Under the pieces are notes generated by a model. It had not been told where the DNA came from, did no database searches, and was given only the letters and a program-made list of their open reading frames with translations. A DNA stretch of 46,556 nt from CAVAWX01 sp963642995 (GTDB lineage Bacteria; Actinomycetota; Coriobacteriia; Coriobacteriales; QAMH01), in NCBI GenBank assembly GCA_963642995.1, contig CAVIIZ010000008.1, positions 1 to 46,556 on the forward strand, in the 5' to 3' direction. Position 1 is the first letter of the stretch; every line of letters begins with the position of its first letter. The position numbers were made by a program, and so were the translations under genes. This document shows, one piece after another, positions 35,854-45,736 of the stretch.

Positions 35854-36826
35854 ATGTTGTTTGACGTGTACGGAGACAACGCCGTGTTCCAGTGGCTGGG
35901 ATGGGCGCTGGTCTTCATCGGCCTCATCCTGGCCAACGAGTTCGCGCGCCGCTGGAAAGCCGGCGGCATCTTCTGCTTCATCGTCTTGCCCGCGTGCCTG
36001 ACCGTCTACTTCGTCGTCGTGGCCGTCAGCGCGGCGATGGGCGCCCCCTGGGCGCTGGCCAACCCCACCTACACGGACATGAACAGCTGGTTCCACTACG
36101 CCAAGCTCTACGCCGCCACGGCGGGCTGCATCGGCTTCATGGTGCTGAAGTACCAGTGGGGAAGCCTCGGCAAGGCGCATTGGTTCAAGTGCTTCCCGTT
36201 TGTCATCGTGGCCATCAACATCCTGATCGCCGTGGCCTCCGACTTCGAGAGCGCCATCCGCGCCTTCGGCACGACGTGGGTCTCCACCGAGGGCGTGCTG
36301 CTGCACGGCGGCTGGCACAACGTCTTCAACGGCATCGCCGGCCTGATGAACATCTTCGTCATGACGGGCTGGTTCGGCATCTACGTGTCCAAGAAGAAGC
36401 AGGACATGCTGTGGCCTGACATGACCTGGGTCTTCATCATCTCCTACGACATCTGGAACTTCTGCTACACCTACAACTGCCTGCCCACGCACAGCTGGTA
36501 CTGCGGCCTGGCGCTGCTGCTCGCGCCGACGGTGGCCGGCATGATCTGGAACAAGGGAAAACCGCGCGAACACCCTGGCGCTGTGGTGCATGTTCTGCCA
36601 GGTCGTGCCGTTTTTCGCCAACGACTCCATCTGCGCCGTGCAAAGCGTGAACAACCCGGACGTGAACCTCGTCATCTCGATCTTGGCGCTCGTGGCCAAC
36701 ATCGCGGCGCTGGGCTACGTGTTCTACCGCAGCAAGAAGCTCGGCCACAACCCCTACACGAAGGAGATCTTCGTCGGCACCAAGAGCTACGAAAACGCCC
36801 TTGCGCGCCGTGAGGACGCCGAATAG
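35854..36826 (+). pseudogene. DUF5692-type multi-pass membrane protein, frameshifted
   Basis: Frame 1 encodes MLFDVYGDNAVFQWLGWALV and about seven further hydrophobic segments up to LLLAPTVAGMIWNKG near 36555. The reading then shifts to frame 2 with NRANTLALWCMFCQVVPFFA, ending in a final membrane helix and the stop at 36826. Family members usually have a few residues between WNKG and NRANTL, so a short deletion of non-triplet length is likely near 36557-36565. I recall this family mainly from Eggerthellaceae and related anaerobes, with unknown function. A base-calling error would restore a protein of about 320 residues. Confidence 0.75.
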
Positions 36827-37055
36827 GAGCGAGGGAAGGCTCGCTCGCCCGAGAAAGACGGCGCCCCCTCCCGCAAGCGCGCGCCTTCGGAAGGCGAAAG
36901 GGGCGATGCGCCCGAGGGGGGCGCCCGCAAGATGCAAGGACCAAGACGCCCGCGCGGACCGGCCATCTCGCCGTTTCGCGCGGGCGTCGAGCGTCTTCGC
37001 GATCGGCGGGGTGAAAACCTCGCAGCAGACGGGGGAAGACTCGAGGAGGCAGGCG

Positions 37056-37715
37056 GTGAAAGAAGCTGCAGGACATGTGTTCGACGTCGCGAGGGAAAAC
37101 GCGCCCATGCCGGGTTGCACGGTCTCGAAGCGCGTGAGCGGCCCGGGCGAGCCGGCGATCGTCTGCTTTTCGCTGGCGCCCGGCACCGATATCGGCGCCG
37201 AGTCGCATCCGGTCGACAAGCTGCTCTTCTGCCATGCCGGCGAGGCGAGCGTCTTCGAGCCGGGCGGACGCGGCCGGCGCCTTCCCGCGTTTTGTTGCTC
37301 TATCATGCGCGAGGACGTGGCCACGGGCCTGAGAAGCGAGGCCGGCTGCGTCTACACCGAAATCGAACTGGAGAGGGGAAGCATCATGAACGAACTGCTG
37401 GAAGCGGGAAAGGCGGTGCGCCTCGGCGAGCTGCTCGACTACAAGGCCGACTCCATCGTCAACGTCGACATCGTCAAAAACGACCACCTGAAGTTCATGG
37501 TCATGGCCTTCGACGAGGGCACGGGCTTAAGCGAGCATGCCGCGCCGGGCGAGGCCGTCGTCTTTGCGCTCGAGGGCAGGGGCGTCATCGGCTACGAGGG
37601 CGCCGAGCACGCCATATGCGCCGGCGAGAGCTTCAAGTTCGACAAGGGCGGCAAGCACTACGTGAAGGCCGACGGGCGCTTCAAGATGGCCTTGCTCATC
37701 GTCTACGGAGAGTAG
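37056..37715 (+). CDS. Double cupin-like domain protein
   Basis: This 219-residue protein starts at a GTG with GAGGAGG six bases upstream. The first half (MPGCTVSKRVSGPGEPAIVCFSLAPGTDIG onward) is a degenerate cupin barrel. The second half contains SEHAAPGEAVVFALEGRGVI and AICAGESFKFDKGGKHYVKA, a clearer small cupin with a histidine at the usual first motif. An internal ATG at 37386 would give the second domain alone. No substrate is evident. The 229 bp upstream (36827-37055) hold no supported gene. Confidence 0.75.
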   Translation: MKEAAGHVFDVARENAPMPGCTVSKRVSGPGEPAIVCFSLAPGTDIGAESHPVDKLLFCHAGEASVFEPGGRGRRLPAFCCSIMREDVATGLRSEAGCVYTEIELERGSIMNELLEAGKAVRLGELLDYKADSIVNVDIVKNDHLKFMVMAFDEGTGLSEHAAPGEAVVFALEGRGVIGYEGAEHAICAGESFKFDKGGKHYVKADGRFKMALLIVYGE

Positions 37716-37759
37716 GCGGCGAACGCCCCTATGCCCGCATGGGAGAAAGGAGCCTCCTC

Positions 37760-37957
37760 ATGAAGATGAAGACGAGGTTTTTCGCCATGGCGCTTGCCGT
37801 CGTGTGCATCTTGGGCGCGGGCAGCTACACCGGCGGCAACGTCAAGGCCTTCATCATCGACCCGGTCGATATTTCGGGAAAGAAGCTTGCGGTCAGCCCG
37901 GCATCGGCCTCGCTACGCGCCGGTTCGGTTTTCAAGGTATTCCCGAAAATAGGGTAG
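37760..37957 (+). CDS. Small secreted protein of unknown function
   Basis: This 65-residue reading frame has a signal peptide-like N-terminus (MKMKTRFFAMALAVVCILGA, then GSYTGGNVKA). The mature part is short: FIIDPVDISGKKLAVSPASA, ending SVFKVFPKIG. AAAGGAG at 37745-37751 is a good ribosome site, 44 bp after the cupin gene. It is not recognised as a member of a family, and may be a shortened gene, since the mature chain has only about 35 residues. Confidence 0.5.
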   Translation: MKMKTRFFAMALAVVCILGAGSYTGGNVKAFIIDPVDISGKKLAVSPASASLRAGSVFKVFPKIG

Positions 37958-38202
37958 GTCGAACCCGACCACGCCCCTCGAGCGCTTTCCGATCGCGCCT
38001 GCTTCTATCAGCCGCCGGCGGGCGGCCCGTCTCGTGGGGCACGGCCGTGCAGGGGCTGCGGTAAAATCCGCGCGATGCCGCGCCCCCATGCGAAGGGTGG
38101 GGGGTGGATGAAAAACCTCGTTCACCCCTTGCGCGCCGGGCGCAAAGCGCGTAACATGCAACGCCGTTGCCCACGGCACACCAGATGCGGGCACGTGCAC
38201 AT

Positions 38203-38279
38203 TGCGGGGTGGAGCAGTCTGGTAGCTCGCCGGGCTCATAACCCGGAGGTCGTTGGTTCAAATCCAGCCCCCGCGACCA
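38203..38279 (+). tRNA. Initiator tRNA-fMet(CAT)
   Basis: This 77-base tRNA has anticodon loop CTCATAA. Initiator hallmarks are present: three consecutive G-C pairs at the base of the anticodon stem (CCGGG/CCCGG), a weak first pair (T1 opposite G72), an A11-T24 pair in the D stem, and T-arm TTGGTTCAAATCCAG. CCA is encoded. It lies in an otherwise gene-free 245-bp interval after the small secreted protein. Confidence 0.93.
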
Positions 38280-38287
38280 AAAACACC

Positions 38288-38320
38288 AGGTCACAGGCTT
38301 AAGCCTGTGACCTTTTTCTT
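38288..38320 (+). terminator. Rho-independent terminator after tRNA-fMet
   Basis: AGGTCACAGGCTT and AAGCCTGTGACCT form a perfect 13-bp palindrome (38288-38313), followed by TTTTCTTT. It directly follows the tRNA and may also stop transcription from the opposite side. Confidence 0.9.
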
Positions 38321-38345
38321 TACGTGGTGAACTTCGGCAAAACAA

Positions 38346-39193
38346 CTACGCCATCATATCCCTCATGTAAAAGTAGTCGAATATCTCGTTAATGCAGGTA
38401 GGCAGAACGTCATCAGGAGCCTCTCGACGTGTTCATCAGACGCCCTGGCAATTCCGTTTTCCGAAATTGCCGCTTTTTCTTCCAGGCTGGGATACATATC
38501 GCACCCGCCGAAGCTCTGGTAGATTGCCGCGATGCTCGACTTGAAGGAATCGTCTTTCTCCACCCCGAACAAGCTGCTGTCTTTCGCGAACCTCATTTTC
38601 GAGATAAGTTCTTTGCATTCGTTGTACTCCAGAACATACGCGCCTTTCGAACCGGCAGGCTTTTCCAGTTGCTGGTGATCGTAGTTGTCGAGCATATCGA
38701 GAGCGGAGACGTACGCTTGTATTACCTGGATCACATTCTCTGAAGCAAGGTATTCCTGCGCTCTTTGCATTATGCCTACAACTTGCCCGAGCTGCTCGAG
38801 ACGGCGCTTGTTTTCTGCATATCCGTTTACTACATACTGTCTGAGAACAGAATTGGCCCACCGTCTGAACTCAATTCCCCTCTGAGATTTGACACGGTAT
38901 CCAACAGACAGGACAACATCCAAATTGTAGAATTGGACATGGCGCCTGACGCTCCTTTTCCCCTCGTGTTGAACTGTCGCAAATTTTGCGACAGTTGGCA
39001 CAGGGCAATCTCTTAGCTCTTCGGCCAGGGCGTTATTCACATGTTTTCCGATTGTCTTGACATCGCGTCCGAAAAGCTTGCTGAGCTGCGCTCTGTTAAG
39101 CCAAACCTCATGTTCCCGAAAATCTACCTTCACAGGAAGCGCGACCTCTCCATCGGACGATTCAAAAAGCACTATTGTCTTGCCTTCTGTCAT
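38346..39193 (-). pseudogene. RhuM-family protein, C-terminally frameshifted or rearranged
   Basis: The frame from 39193 starts MTEGKTIVLFESSDGEVALP and shows RhuM blocks: VWLNRAQLSKLFGRDVKTIGKHVNNAL, RHVQFYNLDVVLSVGYRVKS, RGIEFRRWANSVLRQYVVNGYA and KDSSLFGVEKDDSFKSSIAAIYQSFGG. After YPSLEEKAA the Fic-like NLLYF...DGNKR segment common in relatives is absent. The frame ends at 38363, but a one-base shift near 38415 would give VLPTCINEIFDYFYMRDMMA, stopping at 38346. GAGGG six bases before 39193 supports that start. RhuM genes often accompany type I restriction loci. The AT-rich base use is unlike the flanking core genes. Confidence 0.7.
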
Positions 39194-39574
39194 TTTCATC
39201 CCTCTTGCATCCGAGTGCCAAACATTCACAACTTGATTTTAGTTCCTATTCCCAGCTCCTTGAAGTTGCGGGCTATTGTGGCCATGAGGTTGTTGGACTG
39301 CGCTTGTGGGGGGTGCGGGAGATATGACGCTTGACCGACGCGACGTCTGCACCCGGCCCTTCGCGAACTCCATGCACTTCTGCGGCGTCATCTTGCCGCT
39401 GTTGCAGCTGTATTCATCGCTACCTTCTTCCCGACTGGTCTTCCCGATCACGGGCCGGCGGCTGGCGCGGGGTTCGCTAGAATTCTGGGCGTTGAGAAAA
39501 GCGCGCGGTGGGCGCCGGCGATGGGCGCGGGCAGAATCCCCGACGCCGTCCACCGCGTCATCTAGGAGGCCTTT
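39194..39574. other. AT-richer scar region without intact genes
   Basis: On the reverse strand just before the RhuM gene a frame ends with SNNLMATIARNFKELGIGTK, which may be the tail of a lost upstream gene, but it has no intact start. Another reverse frame contains MTPQKCMEFAKGRVQTSRRS and is likewise unassigned. No repeat or promoter of note was found. Confidence 0.4.
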
Positions 39575-39748
39575 ATGCAAGACCCATCTGCAAACGGTGC
39601 AAATATTTCGACAACGCCGTTGTCGAAAACCATGCTGGAATTGCCCACCATCGAAGAGCTGGAACGACACGTGCAGGCGACTCGTCGCGAGTTTGAACTC
39701 GGCTGCGCCGAGGGTGCGGTTGCCGCTGAGGAAGGAAGCGTCGAGTAG
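39575..39748 (+). CDS. Small protein of unknown function upstream of a type III restriction scar
   Basis: This 57-residue frame begins MQDPSANGANISTTPLSKTM and contains a helical acidic part (LPTIEELERHVQATRREFEL). A TAGGAGG ribosome site six bases upstream is strong. Its stop lies directly against the ATG of the next frame (TAGATG). It is not recognised. Its position suggests it once preceded the restriction subunit gene of a type III system, where it may have been a small accessory or a shortened methylase end. Confidence 0.5.
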   Translation: MQDPSANGANISTTPLSKTMLELPTIEELERHVQATRREFELGCAEGAVAAEEGSVE

Positions 39749-39871
39749 ATGCAGTTCAAGTTCAAAGTCCAGAAGCACCAGACCGACTCTTTCGACGCGC
39801 GCCGTGCCGAGACGCACGACGTGGGCAACGACTCTGCGGGCGGCGTGCGGGAAAGGGAGCGCAGAGAGGCC
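39749..39871 (+). pseudogene. Start of a type III restriction subunit fused to unrelated sequence
   Basis: The frame begins MQFKFKVQKHQTDSFDARR, closely resembling the N-terminus of type III restriction helicases (M-K-x-K-F-K-V-Q-x-Y-Q-T-D-A-V). After about 16 codons homology ends and the reading continues through sequence resembling the upstream region of the next small gene. A deletion of the rest of the roughly 900-1000-residue restriction gene would produce this join. Confidence 0.45.
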
Positions 39872-40060
39872 ATGACCGAGTTCGAGAAGAGACGCGAGGG
39901 CCTTTCCGGGGCGGCCGGGGCCTTGCGCGCGCCCGACCCGCGTGCCGCCGACTTGCGCGCGCCCGGCGAAGACGACGACGGCTACGACCCCTACTCCGAC
40001 TACATGGACGCGTGGGGGCGCGCAGACGACGAAGAGCCCTGCGAGGATCCCTGGAGATAG
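39872..40060 (+). CDS. Small acidic protein upstream of coaE
   Basis: This 62-residue frame begins MTEFEKRREGLSGAAGALRA and ends in a very acidic tail (DDDGYDPYSDYMDAWGRADD). GAGAGG lies just before the ATG. It is 13 bp before coaE and probably in its operon. There is no recognised domain. The in-frame extension to 39749 is attributed to the restriction-gene scar. Confidence 0.55.
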   Translation: MTEFEKRREGLSGAAGALRAPDPRAADLRAPGEDDDGYDPYSDYMDAWGRADDEEPCEDPWR

Positions 40061-40073
40061 GGGGGGCGCGGGC

Positions 40074-40816
40074 ATGTACACGGTCATGGTCACGGGCGGC
40101 CTCGGGTCGGGTAAAAGCGAGCTGGTGCGCGAGCTGTGCGCGCTCGGCGCGACGAGCATCGACCTCGACGAGACAGGCCACCTCGTGCTGGAGGAAGACG
40201 AAGGCGCCCGCGCCGAGCTGGCCGCGTGCTTCGGCGACGACATCTTGGACGGGGAGGGGATGGTGGACCGCCCGCTCCTCGCGCGACGCGCCTTCGCCTG
40301 CCCGCAGGCCACGCGCCGCCTCGACGACGTCATGCTGCCGCGCATACTCGCCCGCGCCGCCGATTCTCTCGTGGAGGTGCGCTGCGTGCCCGTCTCGGAC
40401 GCCCCCGTGCAGGTGGTCGAGGTGGCCCTGCTCGACCGCGCGCCGGCATTCGCCGCCCTGGCCGACGAGCGCATCGCCGTTTCCGCACCCTCCGACTTGC
40501 GCCTTTCGCGTGCCGTGGAGCGCGGCATGGACGCCGCCGACGCGATGGCGCGCATCGCCGTGCAGGCAAGCGACGCCTGCCGCGAGCGCATCGCCGATGT
40601 GGTGTGCGAGAATTCGGGGACGCGCGCCGAGCTGGCCGCGTGGGCGCGGAGCTGGTGGAACGCGCATCTCGCGGCCGGGGACTGGGCCGCAAGACCCGCG
40701 GCCGGGAGCGAAGACGGGAGCAGACCCGAGCGCGGGGCCGGGGCCGAAAACGGGAGCAGGATCGAAGACGGGGCCGGGGCCGCGGACGGGAGCAGGGCCG
40801 AAGACGGGAGCAGCGC

Positions 40817-40826
<10 letters not shown>
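40074..40826 (+). CDS. coaE: Dephospho-CoA kinase
   Basis: This 250-residue enzyme carries out the last step of coenzyme A synthesis, phosphorylating the ribose 3'-OH of dephospho-CoA. The P-loop VTGGLGSGKSELVREL is at the N-terminus, followed by IDLDETGHLVLEED (the usual IDAD-type motif). VVEVALLDRA and RIAVSAPSDLRLSRAVERG continue the fold, though the usual leucine-rich LLFE segment is altered. The last 45 or so residues are a repetitive DGSRxEDGAGAA tail not found in standard CoaE. It overlaps the uvrB start by 10 bp. Confidence 0.82.
40704..40815 (+). repeat. Imperfect tandem repeats in the coaE 3' end
   Basis: Variants of GAAGACGGGAGCAG and GACGGGGCCGGGGCC alternate several times, encoding DGSRxEDGAGAA-like units. 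The repeats end right at the uvrB start codon. Confidence 0.75.
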
Positions 40827-42961
<2,135 letters not shown>

Positions 42962-42980
42962 AGCGCGCGTTCCCGGGTGC

Positions 42981-43394
42981 CTAGCGCTCCTGCCACCAGC
43001 GAACGAAATCGCCCGGCCCCAAGATGGAGACCCCGAGGAAGGGGAAGTCTTTCAGGTTGTTGGTCACGAGCACGCCGTTCGCGTAGACCGCTGCTTCCAG
43101 AAACGGCTTGTCGTCGATGTCGGGATACACGAGCGCGGGGATGTATCTGGGCACGAGCTCGTCTCCGACTTTCTCGACGAGCTTCAGGAGGTCTTGCGCG
43201 GGGTTTGCCAGCCCGCGCCCCGTGACGACGGGCCTCGACAGGACGTCTCGGTACTCGTCCATCATCTGCGAGCTGTAGCAGATCGTGAAGCTTTCCGGGT
43301 TGCCCAAGACGAGGCGCATGCAATGGCGGTTCACGCCGCCGGGCTTCAAAAGCGACGCGAGCAAGACGTTCGTGTCGAAGACGACGTGTACCAT
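42981..43394 (-). CDS. PIN-domain toxin of a toxin-antitoxin pair
   Basis: This 137-residue putative ribonuclease starts MVHVVFDTNVLLASLLKPGG, containing the first PIN aspartate. Further acidic residues lie in MDEYRDVLSRP, PDIDDKPFLEAAVY and TNNLKDF. This is the arrangement of the 'putative toxin component, PIN family' group rather than classic VapC. It follows its antitoxin by 4 bp. The ATG at 43394 is preferred over the upstream in-frame ATG at 43415, which overlaps the antitoxin. Confidence 0.88.
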   Translation of the reverse strand: MVHVVFDTNVLLASLLKPGGVNRHCMRLVLGNPESFTICYSSQMMDEYRDVLSRPVVTGRGLANPAQDLLKLVEKVGDELVPRYIPALVYPDIDDKPFLEAAVYANGVLVTNNLKDFPFLGVSILGPGDFVRWWQER

Positions 43395-43398
43395 GCGC

Positions 43399-43686
43399 TC
43401 ACGGCATCCGGGCAATCGCCGCGGCGCGTTCCTGCTTCACCCGGTCGCAAAAGGCGACGACCTCGGCGATGTCGGGTTCGGAGAGCCCGGCCGCGCGGGT
43501 CTGCGCATCTGCCTCGGCAAAGATGGCATCGGCTTGTTCGAGCGGGCTTCGCTCTTGCGAAAGCTCCTGCTGCACGAGCGCGCGCAGCTTCTCGGACACG
43601 CTCGTGCCCTGCAGGCGGCAGCGGTCCTCGAGCGCGCTTTTCAACGATGGCGTCACCCGCAGCTGTATGACTTCTGTTGCCGGCAT
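43399..43686 (-). CDS. Antitoxin, ribbon-helix-helix-like
   Basis: This 95-residue protein starts MPATEVIQLRVTPSLKSALE, a beta-strand followed by helices as in ribbon-helix-helix antitoxins. A C-terminal helical part (EPDIAEVVAFCDRVKQERAA) would bind the PIN toxin. GGAG seven bases upstream favours ATG 43686 over the GTG at 43692. It is the first gene of the pair and the likely autorepressor. Confidence 0.82.
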   Translation of the reverse strand: MPATEVIQLRVTPSLKSALEDRCRLQGTSVSEKLRALVQQELSQERSPLEQADAIFAEADAQTRAAGLSEPDIAEVVAFCDRVKQERAAAIARMP

Positions 43687-43725
43687 CCTCACACTCCAAA
43701 CATTTGCAGCCTGTATGCGCGCACC

Positions 43726-43749
43726 ATTGTACTACAGAATCGTAGTACA
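43726..43749 (-). promoter_or_regulatory. Operator/promoter of the PIN toxin-antitoxin pair
   Basis: TGTACTAC (43728-43735) and GTAGTACA (43742-43749) form a perfect 8-bp inverted repeat around six bases. On the reverse strand the second arm merges with TACAAT (43731-43726), a likely -10. An antitoxin dimer bound here would cover the promoter. Confidence 0.65.
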
Positions 43750-43793
43750 GCCCTGCGCTCAAGCCCCGCCCGCCGCGCTCCAATCGTGAAACC

Positions 43794-43881
43794 GGTTGAG
43801 TTAGTGCCGTTTTCGGGGCGAAATCCGGTTGAGTTAGTGTCGTTTTCGGGGTGAAAATCGGTTGAGTTAGTGTCATAATCG
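43794..43881. repeat. 33-bp tandem repeat, three units
   Basis: GGTTGAGTTAGTG starts at 43794, 43827 and 43860. The first two units are full (GGTTGAGTTAGTGCCGTTTT, then CGGGGCGAAATCC) and the third is partial. On the reverse strand they read as DTNSTGFRPEN-like peptide repeats, but no start codon supports translation. No intact ATPase is nearby. The rest of 43882-44280 holds no supported gene; it contains a GC-rich direct repeat around 44019-44060. Confidence 0.88.
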
Positions 43882-44280
43882 CAGGTGCAAAGGCACAATT
43901 TACGCGGGATGCCTTCATGTCCTTTCGCCGAAGTGGTGACGCGCCGAAGCCGCGCGTTTTCGGTTGTCTTGCGCCCCTGCCCGCCGGGGGCGGCGGGGAA
44001 GGGGCGGGCAAGGCGGATGCGGCGCGGACGGCGGGTGAAGCGGGCGCGGCGCGGACGGCGAAGGCCGGGTGAAGGGGGTTGCGCCCGAGTGCGCCGCGCG
44101 GGGGAGGGCGCGTTGCGGAATGCGCCGCGAAGCGTGGAGATTTTGTGGACGCGCACGCCGCCGACGGCAGCGTGGCGAGTGCGGGCGGCAGGCCGGATGC
44201 CGCAAAAAAAACGCCCTTAAAATGCCCTGAAAGTCGTGATAGGATGCTTGGTGAGGAATACCCGAAAGGAAAGCTGGTAG

Positions 44281-45189
44281 ATGCGTATGCACGGTTTCCG
44301 GAACGGAAAACATGCGAAGACGCGCCCCGATCAGGCGGCGGCAGACGCTGCCGTGCACGGCGCGCATTCCGTGCGCACGCGCGATGCGGGCGCCGCGCCC
44401 GACGAGCCGGTCCTCTTCGGCGGGCGGCGCCTGCTCTCGTTGAAGCTGCACCTGGGCCGCCGCGAGCGCGTCGACATCGTGCGCCAGAAGAAGCAGCGCC
44501 GCTCGTCGTTTTCGCTCACGCGCACGGTCGCGGCCGTCGCGCTGCTGGTCTTGTGCCTGGCGTCCACCGGCTCCACGCTGGCCTACCTCGCCTACACCAC
44601 CAACCAGGCGGCCAACCGCGCCACGGCAGGCGCCGTCTACCTGGAGATAAAGGAGACCACCGCCACCGGCACCACGCAGCTGCATTCCGGCACCTACACC
44701 GCCAAGGGCGGCACGGACGGCAAGAAGGTCTGGGTCGTGAACCCGTCAGGCGCCGACCGCACGGGCGAGGTCGTGCGCGTCTCGCTCGTGGCGCAAGTCG
44801 GCTCCAAAGACGTCGCGGACGCCAACCAGTTCATGTCCGAGACCTGGGACGCCCCCGTCCAGGAGGGCTCTGCCTGGATATTGAAGGGCGACGTCGTCAA
44901 GCTCTACCTGGACGAACACTGGCAGGACAACTGGACGTACGCCGACGGCGCCTTCTACTACAAGAAGGTCTTGGAGCCGGGACAGACCACGGAGATGCTG
45001 CTGAAGGGCGCGACCCTCGTGGACGGCCTTTCCGCCGACGACTACGGCACGGTGAAGGTCAACGTCTTCGCCAACGCCATCCAGTCCACGCCGTCCAGCG
45101 CCACGGATCCCACGGTGGGCGCGCCCGGCGTGTGGAACTGCACGGTGGACGCGAGCGGCAACGTCACGAAGGTGACGCCGTCGACCTAG
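44281..45189 (+). CDS. SipW-dependent-type exported protein with long cytosolic N-terminus
   Basis: This 302-residue protein has about 80 hydrophilic residues, then a hydrophobic segment (VAAVALLVLCLASTGSTLAY) and the motif AYLAYTTNQAANR, typical of signal peptides cut by SipW-like peptidases. The exported part has repeated beta-rich stretches (KVWVVNPSGADRTGEVVRVS, YYKKVLEPGQTTEML) like camelysin/TasA-related proteins. GAAAGGA ten bases upstream supports the start. The leader before the signal is unusually long and basic. It is likely a cell-surface or filament-associated protein co-functioning with the next gene. Confidence 0.8.
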   Translation: MRMHGFRNGKHAKTRPDQAAADAAVHGAHSVRTRDAGAAPDEPVLFGGRRLLSLKLHLGRRERVDIVRQKKQRRSSFSLTRTVAAVALLVLCLASTGSTLAYLAYTTNQAANRATAGAVYLEIKETTATGTTQLHSGTYTAKGGTDGKKVWVVNPSGADRTGEVVRVSLVAQVGSKDVADANQFMSETWDAPVQEGSAWILKGDVVKLYLDEHWQDNWTYADGAFYYKKVLEPGQTTEMLLKGATLVDGLSADDYGTVKVNVFANAIQSTPSSATDPTVGAPGVWNCTVDASGNVTKVTPST

Positions 45190-45198
45190 ACGGGCAAG

Positions 45199-45219
45199 GC
45201 GCGGGGAGGCGCCCCGCGC
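45199..45219 (+). terminator. GC-rich hairpin after the first SipW-type gene
   Basis: GCGCGGGG (45199-45206) pairs with CCCCGCGC (45212-45219) over a 5-base loop, ten bases after the stop codon. There is no T-tract, so termination is uncertain. The region from here to 45630 has no supported gene; a 63-residue frame at 45345 looks spurious. Confidence 0.4.
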
Positions 45220-45630
45220 GCAGGGCTTTCGCCGCGGCGCACCGCAAGGCGTAGCGCGGGCGGCGAGGGCCGGAGAAGTTGAAGGACGCGCCTTGCGAGA
45301 CGGGCGCTTGAAGAGGAGAAGGACGAAGGCGGGGAGAGCACGAGATGAGGCACTACACGCTCCATAAATGCGGCAGGGCAGGACCTCCCGGCGGGAGTGC
45401 TGCCTTCCGTGCACGGGCTTGCGCGTTTTTCCCCGCGCTCCCGCGGCACGCCGCGCGCTATTGCGCCAGTCGCGACGGCCCGGCCGTCGTCGGCGGTTCC
45501 GTCCTTCGATCGAGAGGAGGGGCTGCCACACAGTGAAGGCATCGACGGTCCGCTTCCGCGCAGATGCGCCGACGCGGCACCTCGCGAAGGGAGGGCATGG
45601 GCTTTCCCGAAAGGAGGCGCCGCGGTGCAC

Positions 45631-45732
45631 ATGCCGGTACGGGCCGAGATGGGAAAGGGGGAAGGGGCTTTCGCAGAGGGCGGCCCGTCTTTCCCGAAGA
45701 AGCGAAATGCAACGTATCTGAAAGGAGGATAA
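45631..45732 (+). CDS. Possible 33-residue leader peptide
   Basis: The frame begins MPVRAEMGKGEGAFAEGGPS and ends ATYLKGG. AAGGAGG lies 13 bp upstream, within a CTTTC-CC-GAAAG hairpin. Its last codons (AAA GGA GGA TAA) are themselves the ribosome site of the next gene, so translating it would run ribosomes over that site. It could be a coupling or attenuation leader, or chance. Confidence 0.35.
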   Translation: MPVRAEMGKGEGAFAEGGPSFPKKRNATYLKGG

Positions 45733-45736
45733 CGAC

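Noticed and set aside
43794..43881. CRISPR array
   Set aside because: The units are contiguous at a 33-bp period with no variable spacers, and no cas genes are present.
45345..45536. 63-residue open frame between the SipW-type genes
   Set aside because: No conserved features and biased composition; the region looks non-coding.
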